Positions 37,501 to 48,146 of a DNA stretch of 64,000 bases are shown piece by piece; position 1 is the first letter of the stretch, and every line of letters begins with the position of its first letter. The position numbers were made by a program, and so were the translations under genes. Where the stretch lies: assembly GCA_027625915.1 (NCBI GenBank), contig JANTQA010000015.1, positions 4,059,001 to 4,123,000 on the forward strand. Reading direction: 5' to 3'. The DNA comes from Anaeramoeba flamelloides. Lineage: Eukaryota; Metamonada; Anaeramoebidae. The notes below the pieces were generated by a model that saw nothing but the letters and a program-made list of their open reading frames with translations, was not told the DNA's origin and ran no database searches.

Positions 37501-40290
37501 AAAGAAAATGACGAAATTACAATAAAATCGAATTCCAAACAAAAATTAAAAAATAAAAAAATCAAAATCAATCATAAAAAAAAAATCAAAAATCTTAATA
37601 ATAAGAATAATAATTATAGTATTAATAGCAATAGCAATAATAAGAGCAATGTAAATATTGATAACAAAAAAAAACCAATCAAAGATAAAATTCAGTTACA
37701 AAAAAAAAAAAAAATACATAAAAAAAAAAAAATTAAAAAATTAAATGGAGAAGTGGAAGATAGACATGATGGCACCTATAGATTTTCCTTTTGGTGCAAT
37801 AAATCTGGTCATTATATTGGTACTGTTTTATTTAATAAAGAAATTGTTTCTGGTTCCACTTTTGAATTTAATATTATTCCAGGAAAATTCTCACTGCAGC
37901 ACAGTGATTTCGTTATTCGAGGTAAAAATTCAATAACATTAGTGGGGGATAAATTAAAAATTAATTTTGTCTTCCGAGATAAATATTTAAATAGGATTCC
38001 CACCTTTCAAAACGAAAGAATAAGATGTTATTTTTGTCCGCTTGCGGGAGAAATTAAAAATCCTATTTTAAAATTTGAAAACGGAATTTATACAACGCAA
38101 GTGATACCCTTATTAAGTGGTTACCATTATTTTTTAATTAGATCTGAAGATCAATCAATTACTCATTTTTTTAATATTGAGCCTAACCGAAATTTAAAAA
38201 TGAAATTTCCAAAAATTGAAAATCCTATATTAACCAAAAAAAGGAAAAGTCAAGTATATAAATTACAAAAATCAAAAAATCGTCAACTCAATATTAATAA
38301 TAATAATGGTGGTGGTGGTGGCAGTGGCAGTAATAATAATTTAAATCCAAATCAAAATGAAATATTTTATCAATTCGAAAACAATTTATTAAAAGATAAT
38401 TACCCTAGGAATAAAACATTTGGCACGGAATTGTTAGGAATGAAAATTAATTTAAAAATTTATTTTAATATCAATCAGCAAAGTATTCAATTATTTTTGC
38501 AAGATATTGATTGCCTGGCCTCAATATCCCATCCTGCATGTGGTCGGTTTATTGGGTGCACTTATATTAATTATTGGGGAGAAAAAAGATTTTGTTTAAT
38601 TTGGAAAGCAATCAAAGGATCGCCTTTGTCCTCAATTCAAAATAAATTACAGGTCTCAAATAAATTGAAAATACTTCTTTCAATATCTAAAGTGATGAAA
38701 TATCTTCATGGGAAAAATATATGTCATTATCAATTAAAGCCTTCAAATATCTATATACCAAACACAAAAAAAGATAATGTAATTATTAAAAATTTTGGTT
38801 TCCAATATGTTTTACAACAAAAACTTTGTTCTACAAAAAAAACAAAATCTTTTAAATTTTTAGATCCAAAACTGAAATCTGTCAAAGAATATACTTACTA
38901 TAATGATGTTTATTCTTTTGGAATTCTAATGAAATATTTGCTGATAGGAAATCTTGAAAAATCAATGAATTCAAAATTTTATTCTTTACAGCAATTGATC
39001 GAGGAATGTACAAATACAATCGACCCCTTGAGTAGACCTTCATTTAAAATGATTTATACTAGATTAAAACAAATAATCGATAAAATTTTACATTTTTCTT
39101 TCTTCCAAATTGATAAATTTGAATTATTTGGAACAATTCATAAAACTTCAATAAAATATTACACCAATGAAAACACTATTTCGTTATTTCAAGATACCTC
39201 GAAGGGATCTTCCAATTCCAATAATTTAGTTCATAATAAGAAGGAGGAGAGGTCTAAGAAGGAGAAGAGAAATACAAAGGGGAAGGGTGATAAGAAAGAG
39301 AACATGAAAAGGAAGGTGAGGGGTGATCAGAAGGAGAACGTGAAAAGGAAGGTGAGGGGTGACAAGAAGAAGCAGAATGGATTAAATGACAAGAAAGAAA
39401 AAATACAAATGAAGAACACAACCATTAATTCAGAAAAAATTTCTACTAAAGAAATAAAAAAAAATACCAGAATTGAATTAGATTTGCAATCAATACCTGA
39501 CTCTTCATTTTATTCTGCACAATTATATTTTTCAGCAAAAAAATTATTTAAAGATTTTATTAAAAATGAAAAGGTAAAAATTCACAAAATCACTTTATTG
39601 TTAAATCAAAATCTCGAAAAGAATTTTCGAAAAACAATAGTCCAGTGGAAAAAAAAATTTTCTAATAGCAATGAAAATGTTACTGGCAATGGGAATGGGA
39701 ATGAGAATATTAATAATAATATTAATAATAACACAAAATTAAACGAAAAGGAAAAAAATAGTTTAGAAAATGCAGTATTAAATTATTTAATGAATTTGAA
39801 AACTTCAAAATTTAATATCGGGAAAGCGAAAAGATCGGTATTTGTTTGGTATTTATTAAAAAATAATAAACAAAAAACGGCATTATGCGCAAACGGTTTT
39901 AATAGTAAACATTTTGAAAAGCCATTGGTGTTCACTCATTATTTCCCAAACATCAATAAATTGAAAAAAATGAAAAATCAATTCCAAATTTGTGGTTCGT
40001 GGGTTTTATTAGGAAATGTGTTGCCAGTCTGGAGAGGCAATGCTAAAACATTAAAACAAATTCATTTCCAGCCACATTATGATTCAATTTATTCAATTGA
40101 TTGCAAATTAATCCAAAAAAATAATTCGAATGACCAATCTGTATCGTCTTCCAAACTTGATGAAAATAAGGGGAAGGGGAAGGATAAGGATAAGGAATTA
40201 TTAATCGGAAATGTTACTTCGGATTTAATAATTACCCAAAATACAAATGCAATTTTGCCTCGGTTTTTAATTGATTTTTCTTTTAAATAA
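28556..40290 (+). CDS. Ankyrin-FN3-filamin-pseudokinase-PARP-like multidomain protein
   Basis: Exon 1 is 28556-29041 and exon 2 is 36298-40290, joined in phase 0 within an ankyrin repeat (NANLEAKA then NYTALLIATENEH), giving 1492 aa. Residues 1-285 are ankyrin repeats. About 287-460 are two fibronectin type III domains (GLDQNTEYFFRVRP; MVSIRAHNQLGFGEWS). About 465-690 is a filamin-type Ig domain split by a Lys/Asn-rich insertion and ending HDGTYRFSFWC with SGSTFEF. About 865-1093 is a TKL-like kinase fold. The catalytic HRD is HYQ (HYQLKPSN) and DFG is NFG, and no glycine loop is visible, so it is a pseudokinase. About 1222-1486 matches a PARP catalytic fold (KITLLLNQNL, QICGSWVLLGNV, HYDSIYS, ILPRFLIDF). 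The usual His-Gly is WY, and the catalytic Glu position appears to be Asp. A scaffold role in signalling is inferred. Confidence 0.85.
29205..29835 (-). repeat. R1 composite repeat, copy c
   Basis: The flank unit (29320-29620, AATAAAGTTTATTTACAATA and ACACCCCAGAACTTC) is followed by the hairpin section (GTGCTGTAGAGTACCGTCAA). It has the same order and orientation as copy a at 1195-2130. Confidence 0.75.
30020..30730 (+). repeat. Repeat family C, copy 1, with nested palindrome
   Basis: It matches 32560-33072 and 49712-50262 (shared: TTTTCTTAAAAATTGAAAAA, AATTCTTAG, GAGAAAAACAAC, ATCTTGCAATAAAAAA). The 3' end carries CTTTGACTGAAAA, the inverse of CAGTCAAAG at the 5' end of copy 2, suggesting CAGT-type terminal repeats. 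About 160 bp near 30255-30420 is absent from the other copies. It has inverted arms (TTTTCACTTCATTTT and AAATGAAGTGAAAA). Confidence 0.7.
31163..31498. mobile_element. Palindromic element with tRNA-like core
   Basis: Its inverted ends share TTTGTAGATTCT-GACATTTGTAGA (about 31190-31215, and 31443-31480 reversed). The right half contains a tRNA-like block on the minus strand (31385-31437). Confidence 0.65.
31385..31437 (-). ncRNA. tRNA-derived relic (B-box, SINE-like)
   Basis: On the minus strand, GGTTCGATTCCCACC matches the Pol III B box and T-loop. It is preceded by a degenerate A-box-like TGGTTGTACTAGG. The block is only about 54 nt, the T-stem has mismatches and no full cloverleaf forms, so it is not a functional tRNA gene. 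Confidence 0.4.
32026..32052. repeat. (TA)n microsatellite
   Basis: A run of alternating TA in the long intron. Confidence 0.9.
32560..33072 (+). repeat. Repeat family C, copy 2
   Basis: Starts TTTCAGTCAAAGTGAAATCC and ends near TTTTACTGGAAAATG. No insertion and no coding capacity. Confidence 0.75.
34005..34237. mobile_element. Small MITE, TA-flanked
   Basis: The ends are inverted repeats over about 45 bp (AAGCCCTAGTCCCAGTATAA versus CTGGTACTAGGGCTT reversed). The internal arms end in TTTTTTTGTCATTTTTTTTT and its complement. Total length is 233 bp including the flanking TA at both sides. Confidence 0.85.
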
Positions 40291-41204
40291 TTTGATCCAA
40301 AAAATCATTTTTTTATTTTGCCCAAGTTAATGCTTTTTTTTTGAAAGAGAATTATTTGATTTATAATCTTTTTCTTTTATTTATTCTTTATTTTAATAAT
40401 AAATTTACATTTATTTTTGTAAAAATAAATTAAAGAGTAAATTAATTGTGGTTTTTATTTTATTTTGTTTTTATTTTTATTTTGATTTTTATTTTTTTTG
40501 ACACAAAGATTTTTATTAATTTTAAGTTTCATTTTACAATTTTATTTCCTTAATATAATTCTAAAAGTTTTTTGGTTTTACAAAATTTGATATATTTTTT
40601 AAAAATATTATTGTTACAATATATTATTGAATTACTTGAATTCGATTTTATTATCTTAGTTTACATTATATTTGAAAAAAATTTTTTTTGAATAACTACT
40701 ATACTTTTATATTTTTTTTTTTCAGTTTATTCTTTTTTATTATTAATATAATTTTCATTTGTAGAAGATTTTATAAATGGTTTTTCGAGTTAAATCGTTA
40801 AGTATTATCTTTCCAACTTACAAATTAAGTGATTGTCATCAAATAGTATTGTAAAATTATATAGTATTTTTTTATGAGTTGAAAAAGAAAAGATAAATTT
40901 TTCTTTCTTCATAAGATGATGAAAAACTTTTTTCAAATAAAAATTAAATTTTTGCTAATTTTACACTTGTGGTTAATAAAAAGATCTTTGATCATTAATT
41001 ATTTTTGAAAGATATTTTATAATTTAAGTTAAAAAATCCAATTTTCCAGGATCTATTAAGATTTTTTTCGAATATAATAGTACAAAATTTGAATATTATT
41101 TTCAAATATATTTTACAATTTAAGTTGAAATAGTTAATTTTTCTAGTAATAAGTTTTTTAAATTTAATTGTAAAACATTTGAAAACTATTTTCTTTTTGA
41201 TTTT

Positions 41205-41985
41205 TCAGTTAGGTTTTTTTTAATTTTTGAAACAGAAAATTGAATAAATTTTTGATTTATTATAAAAAGTAAAAAAAGCTAATCACTTTTCATTAGGTTT
41301 TCTAGAATCTAAAAGAATATAGTAAAATCTTTGATTTTACTCAATTATTTTGAATTTTGTAAAAGTGCCGTTAGTTTTTCTTGGATTTTCTATTTATTTG
41401 GAAAATTGATCGATTTTACAAATAAAACAGAAAACCTCAAGAAAAACATGGCAATCTACGGTATTTGAATGATATTTTCGTTATATTTTCTTGTATTAAA
41501 TAGAATAGTTCAAAAATCTATTGGGTTTGGCTTGATTCTTCTGAATTCTTGGGAAACCCCAGGACATAGAACATTTATCAGATATTATTTTTTTCCCCTA
41601 TTAGATTTTTTTTAGATGATAAGAGTGTTTCCAAAACTATTAGTTATTATCTCTTCAAAAAAATATCCTAAATTTGAATTTATTGAAAATTCATTGTCAC
41701 ATAGAATTTAAAAATTTTTTTCCTCCAAAATAAAACATTTTTTCTAGACTAGAGACTTTGAAAAATTGTGGTACTATTAAAAACAATTAACCCAAAAGGT
41801 TCAATATTTTCAAGAATGGGAATTTTGAATATTATTGTGAGTTGATTCTATTAACAGTATGAGGTGATGATTGAAGAACTGGAATGTTGATTGTATTGTA
41901 AATAAAGTTTATTAATAGGGTGAATAGTTAATAAACGTAGAGTTTTTTCTAACTTGAAATTTTCTATTTTATTTTTTCATACTAG
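41205..41985 (+). repeat. R1 composite repeat, copy d
   Basis: The hairpin section (GTTAGGTTTTTTTTAATTTT and following) is followed by the flank unit (GAACTGGAATGTTGATTGTA, ATTAATAGGGTGAA). It is the same order as copy b and the reverse of copies a and c. Confidence 0.75.
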
Positions 41986-42449
41986 TGCAGCGAGGCAAAA
42001 TAATAGTGATCTTTTTATTTATTATTTTTATGACAGATAAAATTATTAATCTTTGCATATCAAGTAATCTTTTGAAAAAAAGTTTTTGACAGTTAAATAT
42101 TTTTTATTCACCTTTGTGAATATATTTAAGAAACTTTGAAAAACAAAAATCTTTATTATTTCCAAAATTTATACTTTTTATGATGGTGGGGGCTTGGGGA
42201 AAAAAAAATAATTGTTGGTAATTTAATAATTATTAATTATTTGGATATGAATCTTGGAAATAATGGGATTTGGTTATATAATTTTTAAAATACTTTTAGG
42301 GAACAATATTAGTATTTTTTATTAAATAATTTTTTTTTTAAAATATTTAAAAATATTTATTTATATTGTTATTGGAATTTTCTAAACAATGGGTAGATAT
42401 AAATTTGATTACTTTATTATAATTTAAATTATTAAATTGTTAAAATATA

Positions 42450-43032
42450 TACTATTTCTAAAAAAAAGGTGGGGCAATTTTATTGTGAAATATCATTATT
42501 CACACAATCACAAGAAAGTATAAAAATATATAAAATCATTTATTCTGGTTTATCGATTTTGCATAATAATTCAATATTTTTGTTAGTGTGTTGTTACATA
42601 AACAAAATATATTGAATTTTCTGATCATGATTTTATATGATATTTTTTATGGGCGAAAATTACTATTTATTATTTTTTTCTTTTTGATCAAAAAAATCGT
42701 TAACCTAAGAGTTATAATCTAGATAAATTTTTAAATGGAATTCAAAATTTTAAAATATATTTTATTTTTAAAAAAAATATTTGGATCCTTGCAATATTAC
42801 CTGTCTTTAATTGAAATTGGTCGTACATTATTTTGGAAAAAATGTACTATTTGTTTTTAAATTTTTTACAATAATTAAAAATAATTATTTTGAAATAAAT
42901 ACTTTCGTTATTGATTCAATTGGTATTAATATTTGACTTTATTTTATATTATCAATTAAGAAATATCTCCACCAACAAAGAGGATTTTTTATCCAAGGTA
43001 AAAAAATAAAAGTCCCACTTTTTTGGAAATAT
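42450..43032 (+). mobile_element. MITE family D, copy 1
   Basis: The left end is TATTTCTAAAAAAAAGGTGG. The right end read in reverse is ATATTTCCAAAAAAGTGGG. It is homologous throughout to 47322-47905 (shared TTTTCTGATCA-GATTTTAT and TTGATTCAAT). Confidence 0.7.
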
Positions 43033-44064
43033 CCAATACAATATGGAAGATTATGAATTTTCAAAAATTAAAAATAATAAATTTCAAAAATACTCAGATA
43101 TTAAAATAAAATAATTTTAAAACTTGATTTAACAAACTATATAATACATATTTTAAAGACTGTGTCAAAAATTGTCAATTTATTACTATTTGTAAAATCA
43201 AAGTTACAGATATTTTTCATTTTTCTTGGGTAGTTTCAAAGATAAAGTTGAGAAAAACTAATAATGTGTTGAAATAAAAATAAAAAAAATTAAAAAATAT
43301 AGATTATATGTAGTTTTAAATAGAATATTATTATTATGATTTTTTTTTTGCTACTTTAATAATTTAAATATTTTATTTGCTCTATAATAGGCTAGATATC
43401 TTCATTTGTTTATCATTTTGTCTTGAGGAATGTTTAAGAAGATAAATAATCTTGAAAGAAAGTTAAAACCCTTCTATATATTTGATTTATTTGGGAAAAT
43501 TTCCACAATAATCTCTCATAAGTAGAATAGATATTCTCGCTCTTGAATTAAAATTAATTAAATAGTTCTCTTTCAGTATTTTGTAAAACAAATATAAATG
43601 ATTGACTAAAGAGATCTTTTTCTTTGATAAGGAATATTTTTATGCTATAAATCTACCTTCTCTATCAAGATACACATTCGTGATGAGAGGTGTTCAGACA
43701 CAATCTTTTTTTCTATGAAAATATTCATTTTTAGAATTGGACAATTGATACCCTTAAAAAATTATTGATCAATTTGACAAACTTCTATAACTATTTCTTG
43801 AAATCCTTTTTTCTTCTAAATTTCTTGAATTGACAATTTCGACAAAGCTTCTTATTTTTCATTTTTCTCACAAAATACTCTTTCAAACCAAAATAAGTCA
43901 TACCATTTTCCAAGCCAAACCAACAATACAAATAAACCGAAAAACAAATTCACAGTCCCTTGATTTATTGAATCCTTTAAGCTCCCAAAAAAAATATTTT
44001 TAACAAAAATCGAGTTTCCAAAAAAAGAAAAAAAAGAAAAAAAAGAAAAAAAGAAAAGCCAAAA

Positions 44065-45069
44065 ATGCAAGAAAATGAGCCAAGTAAAAAAATTTCAATT
44101 CTTTTTCTGTCTTTAGGGATTTTTGGATACTGTGTAATTATCTTCACTTATCTCAAATTCAAAAAGTTCAATAATATCTATTTGAAGTATTTAATCCCCT
44201 TATCGTGCTATGATCTTGTTTCGTGTTGTATTGCATTAATACCAACCAAGCCGCACACTACTTTGTGTAGTATCCAAGCCTTATTGGCGATGCTGTTTAC
44301 ACCCATGGCGCCCTTTTGGTGTGTAACGATCTCGCTTCTTACATACTTGTGGCTGGTGTGGCAAATTAACCAGCAGACAAGGAATCGGATCTTCCATTGG
44401 GCGCATTTGGTTATGTGGCTGATTTCCATTACGTTTATGCTAAGCTCGTTGTTTGGGCCGACATCCCCTGAACAGTTTGAGCAATATTGCTTTTACCCGG
44501 GTGTAATCTTGAAGGTGCTCTATGGCTACTATTGGTTTACAATTACCTTATGTCTCTTCTTTTGTATTTGGTCAATAGTCACTGTATCAAAGTGGATGAA
44601 AAAACTCGGGAGAACATCATCAGAATCGAAACAAAAAGCGCAAAACAAAAATTTCCTCTTATTCCAGTTAAAGACGCTCAGCGTGCCATTAGTTTTTGTT
44701 TGGTGCTATCTGTGGCCTTCCATTCATAGGATTTATTTTTGGGAAAAGAAAAAGACACCTTTATGGTTGGAATATATGCACACCATCTTTTTTGGCTTGA
44801 CAGGGTTCATTTTATGTATCATATTTGTTTTTTTTTCATCACCAGTGATCAATAAATTGAAGTCAATCTGTTTCAAATCACACAAAAATAATTTGAATCG
44901 TTTAAATTCAAATATTGGCTCAGACTCTGATTCAGACACCTCCTCTTTTAGCGAATGGAATTCAAATTTTTCTTTAAGTGACGATAATGACAAAAAGAAA
45001 AAAGTACATAAAAATTCCATCTTTACTTCAGAAGATTCTTCAGATGATTCGTCTGGGTTGTTTGATTAA
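44065..45069 (+). CDS. Seven-TM GPCR, cAMP-receptor-like family
   Basis: Single exon, 334 aa. Seven hydrophobic segments at about residues 10-31, 41-60, 66-98, 111-132, 149-173, 198-225 and 232-258, with a short N-terminus (MQENEPSKK). The arrangement and motifs (YLIPLSCYDLVSC in TM2, the CSIQALL start of TM3, FSSPVINKLKS after TM7) fit the Dictyostelium cAMP-receptor/cAMP-receptor-like class. A cysteine before TM3 (LCSIQ) and one in extracellular loop 2 (EQYCFYPG) can form the usual disulphide. The C-terminal tail is rich in Ser and Asp (SDSDSDTSSFSEW), a likely casein-kinase-2 target and desensitisation region. The ligand is unknown. The start codon follows an A-rich leader. Confidence 0.85.
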   Translation: MQENEPSKKISILFLSLGIFGYCVIIFTYLKFKKFNNIYLKYLIPLSCYDLVSCCIALIPTKPHTTLCSIQALLAMLFTPMAPFWCVTISLLTYLWLVWQINQQTRNRIFHWAHLVMWLISITFMLSSLFGPTSPEQFEQYCFYPGVILKVLYGYYWFTITLCLFFCIWSIVTVSKWMKKLGRTSSESKQKAQNKNFLLFQLKTLSVPLVFVWCYLWPSIHRIYFWEKKKTPLWLEYMHTIFFGLTGFILCIIFVFFSSPVINKLKSICFKSHKNNLNRLNSNIGSDSDSDTSSFSEWNSNFSLSDDNDKKKKVHKNSIFTSEDSSDDSSGLFD

Positions 45070-45485
45070 TTCCAATATATATATATATATTTGAATTCAA
45101 TTAATGACTTTTAATTATAATAATAATCCCAATCTATTATATTTTATTTTTCGAACTATTATCAAAACTTTATTAGACCTTAATTGTAATAAAATTTAAA
45201 AAAAATAATTATTTTAACTTGATATATATGAGGAGATTTTCTTCAAAAATGTTTTTTTTCTCAAAATCGTCATTTTTTTGAGTTTCTTATTATATTTTTC
45301 AAAAAATAAACTATCTTTCATAATAATTGGCCAATTAAAAATCAAATTTTAAATAAAAATATTTTTAATAATAGAAGTTATCTATTATAATATAAAAATT
45401 TAGATTTTAATATTCGATACTATACCCAAGAGATATTTATTTTTTGTCTAAAAATAAAAGAAAGAAAAATAAAAAAAAATCTGTT

Positions 45486-45830
45486 AAAAAAATTTGTGCC
45501 ATTTATTTTGAAAGAAGCATTACATAAAAAATAGAAAATTTAAAAAAGTAAAAAAACCCATTTATCGATTCTCCTTCCATTTGAATAACTAAATATAATC
45601 TCTTTTTCATATTTGTAACCAAAATTTTCATTAATTCATCTGTTACTTCTTTCCAATTTATCATTTTCATTTTCCATTTTAACAAAACAGTGTTGAAAAA
45701 ATAAAAAAGAGAAAAAATGATTTATTTGCAAACTTTTCATTGTGAGAGGAAAAACTTCAAAACGATACAAAATCAATTCATTATTTAAATGTAAGATGGG
45801 CCATTTATTATGAAATTTAGTTTAGTTTGT
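45486..45830 (-). pseudogene. Tc1/mariner-like transposase C-terminal relic, copy 2
   Basis: On the minus strand it reads NWKEVTDELMKILVTNMKKR followed by LYLVIQMEGESINGFF, matching copy 1 at 20894-21235. Homology extends on both sides into non-coding sequence (TCATAATAAATGGCCC upstream, CAAAATAAATGGCACAAA downstream). Confidence 0.5.
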
Positions 45831-46156
45831 TGGGATATCCTTTTTACAAAATTAATTATTTAAGATATTCTTTCAAAATACATTATCTTTATATTTTGCC
45901 CTTATGATTTCAAAAACATTTTTAGAATTAGAAATAATTATTTAAACAATTATTTTCAAATAGTTTATAAAACTTTTAATTGTAGAGTTATTTGTTGATC
46001 AATCTTCCTGAGTTTTTTTTTACAAAAATATAAATGAGATTTCTTAATTTGGAATTAGTATTTGGAAATTAGTAATAAGTTCATTTAAATAATGTTCCAT
46101 TAAATTGAAAGAAATGGATTTTTTACTCAATTCGTTTCATAATAAAATAAACTATT

Positions 46157-46354
46157 TACAGTCAGTTACACTTTTAAGACACAAACTTGAACGAAATGTA
46201 AGGAACAATAAAAAGCTCAAATTAAGGCACAAAATTCAGATTCAAGTAAAATAATTTGTAAAAAAATAATTCCAAATTTTGTACTTTAATTTGAGATTTA
46301 TTTGTGCCTTACATTTCGTAAAAATTTTCTGCCTTAAATTTGAAACTGACTGTA
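46157..46354. mobile_element. Palindromic MITE with CAGTCAGTT ends
   Basis: TA-flanked and 198 bp. The left end TACAGTCAGTTACACTTTTA and the right end AAATTTGAAACTGACTGTA are inverted over about 75 bp with mismatches. Shared motifs are GAAATGTAAGG and CTCAAATTAA. It is almost entirely a hairpin. Confidence 0.85.
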
Positions 46355-47321
46355 TGGTTTTGTTAATTCATTAAACCAAATATATTAAAATTAGATTTTT
46401 GAAGAAAAAAAAGTTATATTTGAATCTTTCTGATAAATATTTAACATTTATTAAAATATTTACTAGAAGAATTTTATTTCAATTTATTTCTTGATAGTTG
46501 TTCTTTGGTATTGTGATTAATAAATCTGTATTTGAAGAGGTAGCACTAGAATCTAAAATTAATTTTGCTTCTTCTAACTTTTTGAAGACCTAATTTAAAA
46601 TATTTCTATATGTAAATTATTTTTATTTTTTCCTTTTCTATTTTTGATCTTTTTCTTGAATATGACTGAAAAGACAATAAGGACCAAGAATCTATAAATT
46701 ATTCATCAGAAACAAGTTAAACTGATTTTATAAAAAAATGAAATGATAATCTTAATAAGGGCATTTCGCCAAACAACCTATTTTTTTATTTATTTTTTTG
46801 TTTTCGAAAATTTCAACAAAAACAGGAAAAAAGTACTCATTTGTTTGAGATCATCTGAAAATACAAATTTAAAAAGATAAAATATTAAATTTTTAATTAT
46901 TCTTTAAAGAGTAACAATATTGTGAATAATATCAGTTATATTTTAAAACAGTTTTTTAAGATCGAAAAAATAAAAAAAAACAAAATTTAAAAAAATATTG
47001 TTTGAGTTTTTAATTTGTTAAAATTCTTATTAAAATCAATTTTCTATTTGGATAAATACATATTTTTTTTCTGATTTTTACAGAAAAACTTCTCGTTTTA
47101 AAAAAAAATAAATGAAAAAAAAAAACAGAATATAAGTTTTTGTTTACAAATTTTTTGATTATATCCAACTATCATCTAATTATTTATGATAAATAATTGA
47201 AAAATTAATATATTAGATATTTTATCATTAATTTTTATACTTTAAAGAAGAAAAAACAAAAAAAAATATTATAAATCCAAAATTTTGGAAAATTGATTTA
47301 CATCTATATATATATATTTAT

Positions 47322-47905
47322 CAGCTATTTCCAAAAAAGTGGGGCAAATTTATTTTAAAATATGTTGATTTAACTCAATCTTCCAAAAAGTATTGAAATA
47401 TACAAAATTATTAACTGTTATAATCTATTATTAGTAATAATTTAATTTGCCTATTAATATTTTATTAAAAATAAAAAATATTATATTTTCTGATCACGAT
47501 TTTATCTAATATTTCTTAGTTATGAAAATAGGTGACTATTGTTTTCTTTTTGATCGAAAAAACCGTTTTCATAACTTGTTTAACCTTAACAAAAAATTAA
47601 AAGAGAATTTATAACATATAACTACATTTGAGTATTTAAAAAATCATTTGTAATCTTTCCATATTTTCAGGTTTTTTTTGAAATATTTCGTACATGGTTA
47701 TCTCCAAAAACCTTACTATTTTTTGTTTTCATTTTTTGGAAATATTTCAACAAACATATTTTGAAATAAATACCGTGTCGTTGATTCAATCGGGATTTAT
47801 ATTAATCTTAATTTTCTATTCCCAATTAACAAATATCTCTAATGATAAAGATGAATATTTATTAAATTTCAAAAAGAAATTCCCCATTTTTTTAAAAAAA
47901 TACCT
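47322..47905 (+). mobile_element. MITE family D, copy 2
   Basis: The left end is GCTATTTCCAAAAAAGTGGG. The right end is decayed (CCCCATTTTTTTAAAAAAAT). Same orientation as 42450-43032. Confidence 0.65.
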
Positions 47906-47993
47906 TTTGGATATAAACTCGTTTTCAAACAAAAGGGTACACTTTTCAAATCATCAATACTATCGAATTTGATTAATAATTAGAGAATTACTT

Positions 47994-48146
47994 ATGGCTG
48001 ATTTTCATTACAATTATTCATTTTTTGATTTTTTATTTTTGGATATAGAACTGTTGGAAAAAGAAAAATCAAAGATAAGAAGAAACCAATTTGGAAATAA
48101 TCTACCAGTTTATAAATGGAAACAGTATAAGTTTGATTTCGAATGA
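47994..48146 (+). CDS. Short ORF, possible 3' exon or relic
   Basis: 50 codons: starts MADFHYNYSFFDFLFLDIEL and contains EKEKSKIRRNQFGNNLPVYK. The last 30 residues are protein-like and the DNA is slightly GC-richer than its surroundings. No family is recognised and no supporting upstream exon was found. Confidence 0.2.
   Translation: MADFHYNYSFFDFLFLDIELLEKEKSKIRRNQFGNNLPVYKWKQYKFDFE

Larger units (their letters stand above)
40291..44064. other. Intergenic region, 3.8 kb
   Basis: It holds R1 copy d (41205-41985) and a MITE of family D (42450-43032). The rest is AT-rich without recognisable features. Confidence 0.7.
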
